In this document: positions 5,019 to 6,430 of the stretch, in pieces
Numbering within the stretch: the stretch's first letter is position 1
Layout: the number at the start of each line of letters is the position of its first letter
DNA from: DATHSN01 sp035464115
GTDB lineage: Bacteria; Actinomycetota; Acidimicrobiia; Acidimicrobiales; SKKL01
Assembly: GCA_035464115.1 (NCBI GenBank)
Contig: DATHSN010000259.1
Coordinates: 1-6,430, forward strand
Direction: 5' to 3'
DNA length: 6,430 nucleotides
Notes under the pieces: model-generated
Told to the model about the DNA's origin: nothing
What the model saw: only the letters and a program-made list of their open reading frames with translations
Database searches by the model: none
Translations under genes and position numbers: made by a program

Positions 5019-6140
5019 GTGAGAGTTGCCATCTCCGCCGAGAGCTTCCTGCCCGAGGTCAACGGCGTCACCAACTCGGTGCTGCGAGTCCTCGAGCTCC
5101 TCGAGCGACGCGGCCACGAGGCCCTGGTGATCGCACCCGGTCCCGGTCCGGATCACCACGGCCCCGTCGAGGTCGTCCGGGTGCCGAGCCGTCCACTGCC
5201 GATGTACCGGTCCGTGCGGGTCGGCCTGGGTCGCCAGGAGGTCCCCGAGGCGCTCCGCCGCTTCCGACCGCACGTCGTCCACCTCGCCGCGCCCGTGCTG
5301 CTCGGGCACACCGCGGCACGGGTGGCCGACGAGCTCGGGGTTCCGGCGGTGGCGGTGTACCAGACCGATCTCCCGGGTTTCGCCCGCCGCTACCACCTCC
5401 GGATGGCGAACCCGGCGGTCTGGCACCACCTCCGGTCGATCCACAACCGCGCCGAGCGGACGCTGGCGCCGTCCACCAGCGCGGCCTGGCAGCTGCGCGC
5501 CAACGGTGTGCGCAACGTCGCCATCTGGCCGCGAGGCGTCGACCAGCAGCGCTTCGACCCGACCCGGCGGAGCGCAGCACGCCGACGGGAGCTCCTCGGG
5601 GGGCAGGGAGGCGACGTGCTCGTCGGCTACGTCGGCCGCCTGGCCACCGAGAAGCGCGTCCACCTCCTCGAGCACCTGTCGAGCATCCCCGGCCTGCGCC
5701 TCGTCGTGGTCGGCGACGGGCCTCGGGCGCGGAGCCTCCGCCGCCAGCTGCCGGGCGCCGCCTTCCTCGGGTTCCTCGACGGTGACGACCTGGCCACGAC
5801 CGTCGCGTCGCTCGACGTGTTCGTGCACACGGGCGCGGACGAGACGTTCTGCCAGTCGGTCCAAGAGGCGCTGGCGGCAGGTGTGCCCGTGGTGGCGCCC
5901 GCCGTCGGCGGACCGCTCGACCTGGTGCGCCACGGGGAGAACGGCTACCTGTACCCGCCCGACGACGTCGCGCAGCTCGCCGGCGCCGTCGCTCGGCTCG
6001 TCGCCGATCCCGGGCTCCGCGAGCGGATGAGCCGAGCGGCCCGAGCCTCGGTCCGGTTGCGCACCTGGGAGCGCATCGGCGACGCCCTGCTCTGGCACTA
6101 CCGCGACGCCCGGGGCCTCCGGGAGGTCCGGGCGGCATGA
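5019..6140 (+). CDS. mgtA: GT4 family glycosyltransferase, MgtA/PimB-like mannosyltransferase
   Basis: A 373-aa retaining GT-B glycosyltransferase resembling mycobacterial MgtA (formerly PimB), which transfers mannose from GDP-mannose to a glucuronosyl diacylglycerol on the cytoplasmic face of the membrane. The N-terminal domain opens with VAISAESFLPEVNGVTNSVLR, with the glycine acceptor loop around G16, followed by VVHLAAP and VAVYQTDLPGF. The C-terminal donor domain has GYVGRLATEKRV with R207 and K212 for the sugar-nucleotide phosphates, VVVGDGP (229-235), and the EX7E pair E275/E283 in ETFCQSVQEALAAGVPVVAP. The GTG at 5019 is chosen because conserved sequence begins there; the in-frame extension to 4911 is Arg/Pro-rich and unlike the family. 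The start has no Shine-Dalgarno and is probably leaderless. It overlaps the downstream deacetylase-like gene (ATGA). The family is secure; the exact acceptor is inferred. Confidence 0.92.
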   Translation: MRVAISAESFLPEVNGVTNSVLRVLELLERRGHEALVIAPGPGPDHHGPVEVVRVPSRPLPMYRSVRVGLGRQEVPEALRRFRPHVVHLAAPVLLGHTAARVADELGVPAVAVYQTDLPGFARRYHLRMANPAVWHHLRSIHNRAERTLAPSTSAAWQLRANGVRNVAIWPRGVDQQRFDPTRRSAARRRELLGGQGGDVLVGYVGRLATEKRVHLLEHLSSIPGLRLVVVGDGPRARSLRRQLPGAAFLGFLDGDDLATTVASLDVFVHTGADETFCQSVQEALAAGVPVVAPAVGGPLDLVRHGENGYLYPPDDVAQLAGAVARLVADPGLRERMSRAARASVRLRTWERIGDALLWHYRDARGLREVRAA

Positions 6141-6430
6141 ACCCGCTCGAGGGGCACCTCGTGGTGTCGCTCCACGACGTGGCGGCCTCGTCGGCCGACG
6201 CCACCGCCTCCTGGAGCGCCGACCTCGTCGCCCGAGGTGTGCCGGCGACCCTCCTCGCCATCGCCGGGCCATGGCGCGGACCCGACCTGGCCCGTTCACC
6301 CGACCTCGCCACGTGGCTGCGGGCCCGCGAGGAACAGGGCGACGAGATCGCGTTCCACGGCTGGTCGCACGAGGCCGGCAGCACCGGCCCCCGGTGGCGT
6401 CTGGCCATGGCCCGGCTGATCGCTCGCGGC
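6137..6430 (+). CDS. Polysaccharide-deacetylase-like protein (DUF2334 style), partial
   Basis: 98 N-terminal residues are visible and the frame is open to the right edge. The ATG overlaps the glycosyltransferase stop, with GGGAGG (6121-6126) 10 nt upstream. Residues 8-15, LVVSLHDV, contain the conserved D14 of carbohydrate esterase 4-like folds. GVPATLLAIAGPWRG (34-48) is the second strand, and DEIAFHGWSHEA (69-80) carries the metal-binding H74 and H78 of the H-x3-H motif. This D/H/H triad binds the divalent metal that drives N- or O-deacetylation of sugars. The general acid/base region lies beyond the window. There is no signal peptide, so the enzyme probably acts in the cytoplasm, as would suit a glycolipid made by the coupled mannosyltransferase. 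The substrate is not known. Confidence 0.85.
   Translation, partial: MNPLEGHLVVSLHDVAASSADATASWSADLVARGVPATLLAIAGPWRGPDLARSPDLATWLRAREEQGDEIAFHGWSHEAGSTGPRWRLAMARLIARG

Noticed and set aside
4959..6408. Two long minus-strand frames opposite the glycosyltransferase
   Set aside because: Both are low-complexity Arg/Ala/Gly-rich antisense shadows of a gene with intact catalytic motifs.
1..6430. CRISPR arrays, tRNA or rRNA genes, insertion sequences
   Set aside because: No regularly spaced direct repeats, no tRNA-like cloverleaf or rRNA sequence, and no transposase motifs or terminal repeats were seen on either strand.

Overview
The window is about 6.4 kb of very GC-rich, tightly packed bacterial DNA. 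It has GTG starts, 4-nt ATGA/GTGA gene overlaps and a mannosyltransferase closely resembling mycobacterial MgtA. This points to a high-GC actinomycete (Actinomycetota). A deep-branching group such as Acidimicrobiia is possible, but that placement is only an inference.

Left block, minus strand (1-1889): a three-gene operon read right to left. It holds a 55-residue glycine-zipper membrane microprotein (1889-1722), a DrrA/CcmA-type ABC-2 ATPase (1718-717) and an ABC-2 permease that runs off the left edge (720-1). Together they form an exporter of unknown substrate. A 177-nt divergent intergenic region (1890-2066) carries a cluster of perfect palindromes.

Centre, plus strand (2067-3700): a NarL/DesK-class two-component system. 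A membrane histidine kinase overlaps its LuxR-type response regulator by 4 nt. It is transcribed divergently from the exporter, so the regulator plausibly controls it. The kinase gene carries a strong G-quadruplex motif early in its reading frame.

Accessory stretch (3701-5018): two small gene pairs. The first is a ribbon-helix-helix/MazF toxin-antitoxin module with a 30-nt inverted repeat over the antitoxin start. The second is an unrecognised pair: a 54-aa protein with a Cys/His stripe on a predicted helix, and a 91-aa Cys-rich protein with zinc-ribbon-like motifs. Both genes of the second pair have strong Shine-Dalgarno sequences. Each pair overlaps by exactly 14 nt. A 9-bp perfect hairpin follows as a likely terminator.

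Right block, plus strand (5019-6430): a GT4 glycosyltransferase of the MgtA/PimB type, probably read from a leaderless GTG start, overlaps by 4 nt a polysaccharide-deacetylase-like gene (DUF2334 style) cut by the right edge. These two probably act on the same envelope glycolipid or glycan.

The least explained content is the small pair at 4425-4851 and the palindromes at 1914-1944.
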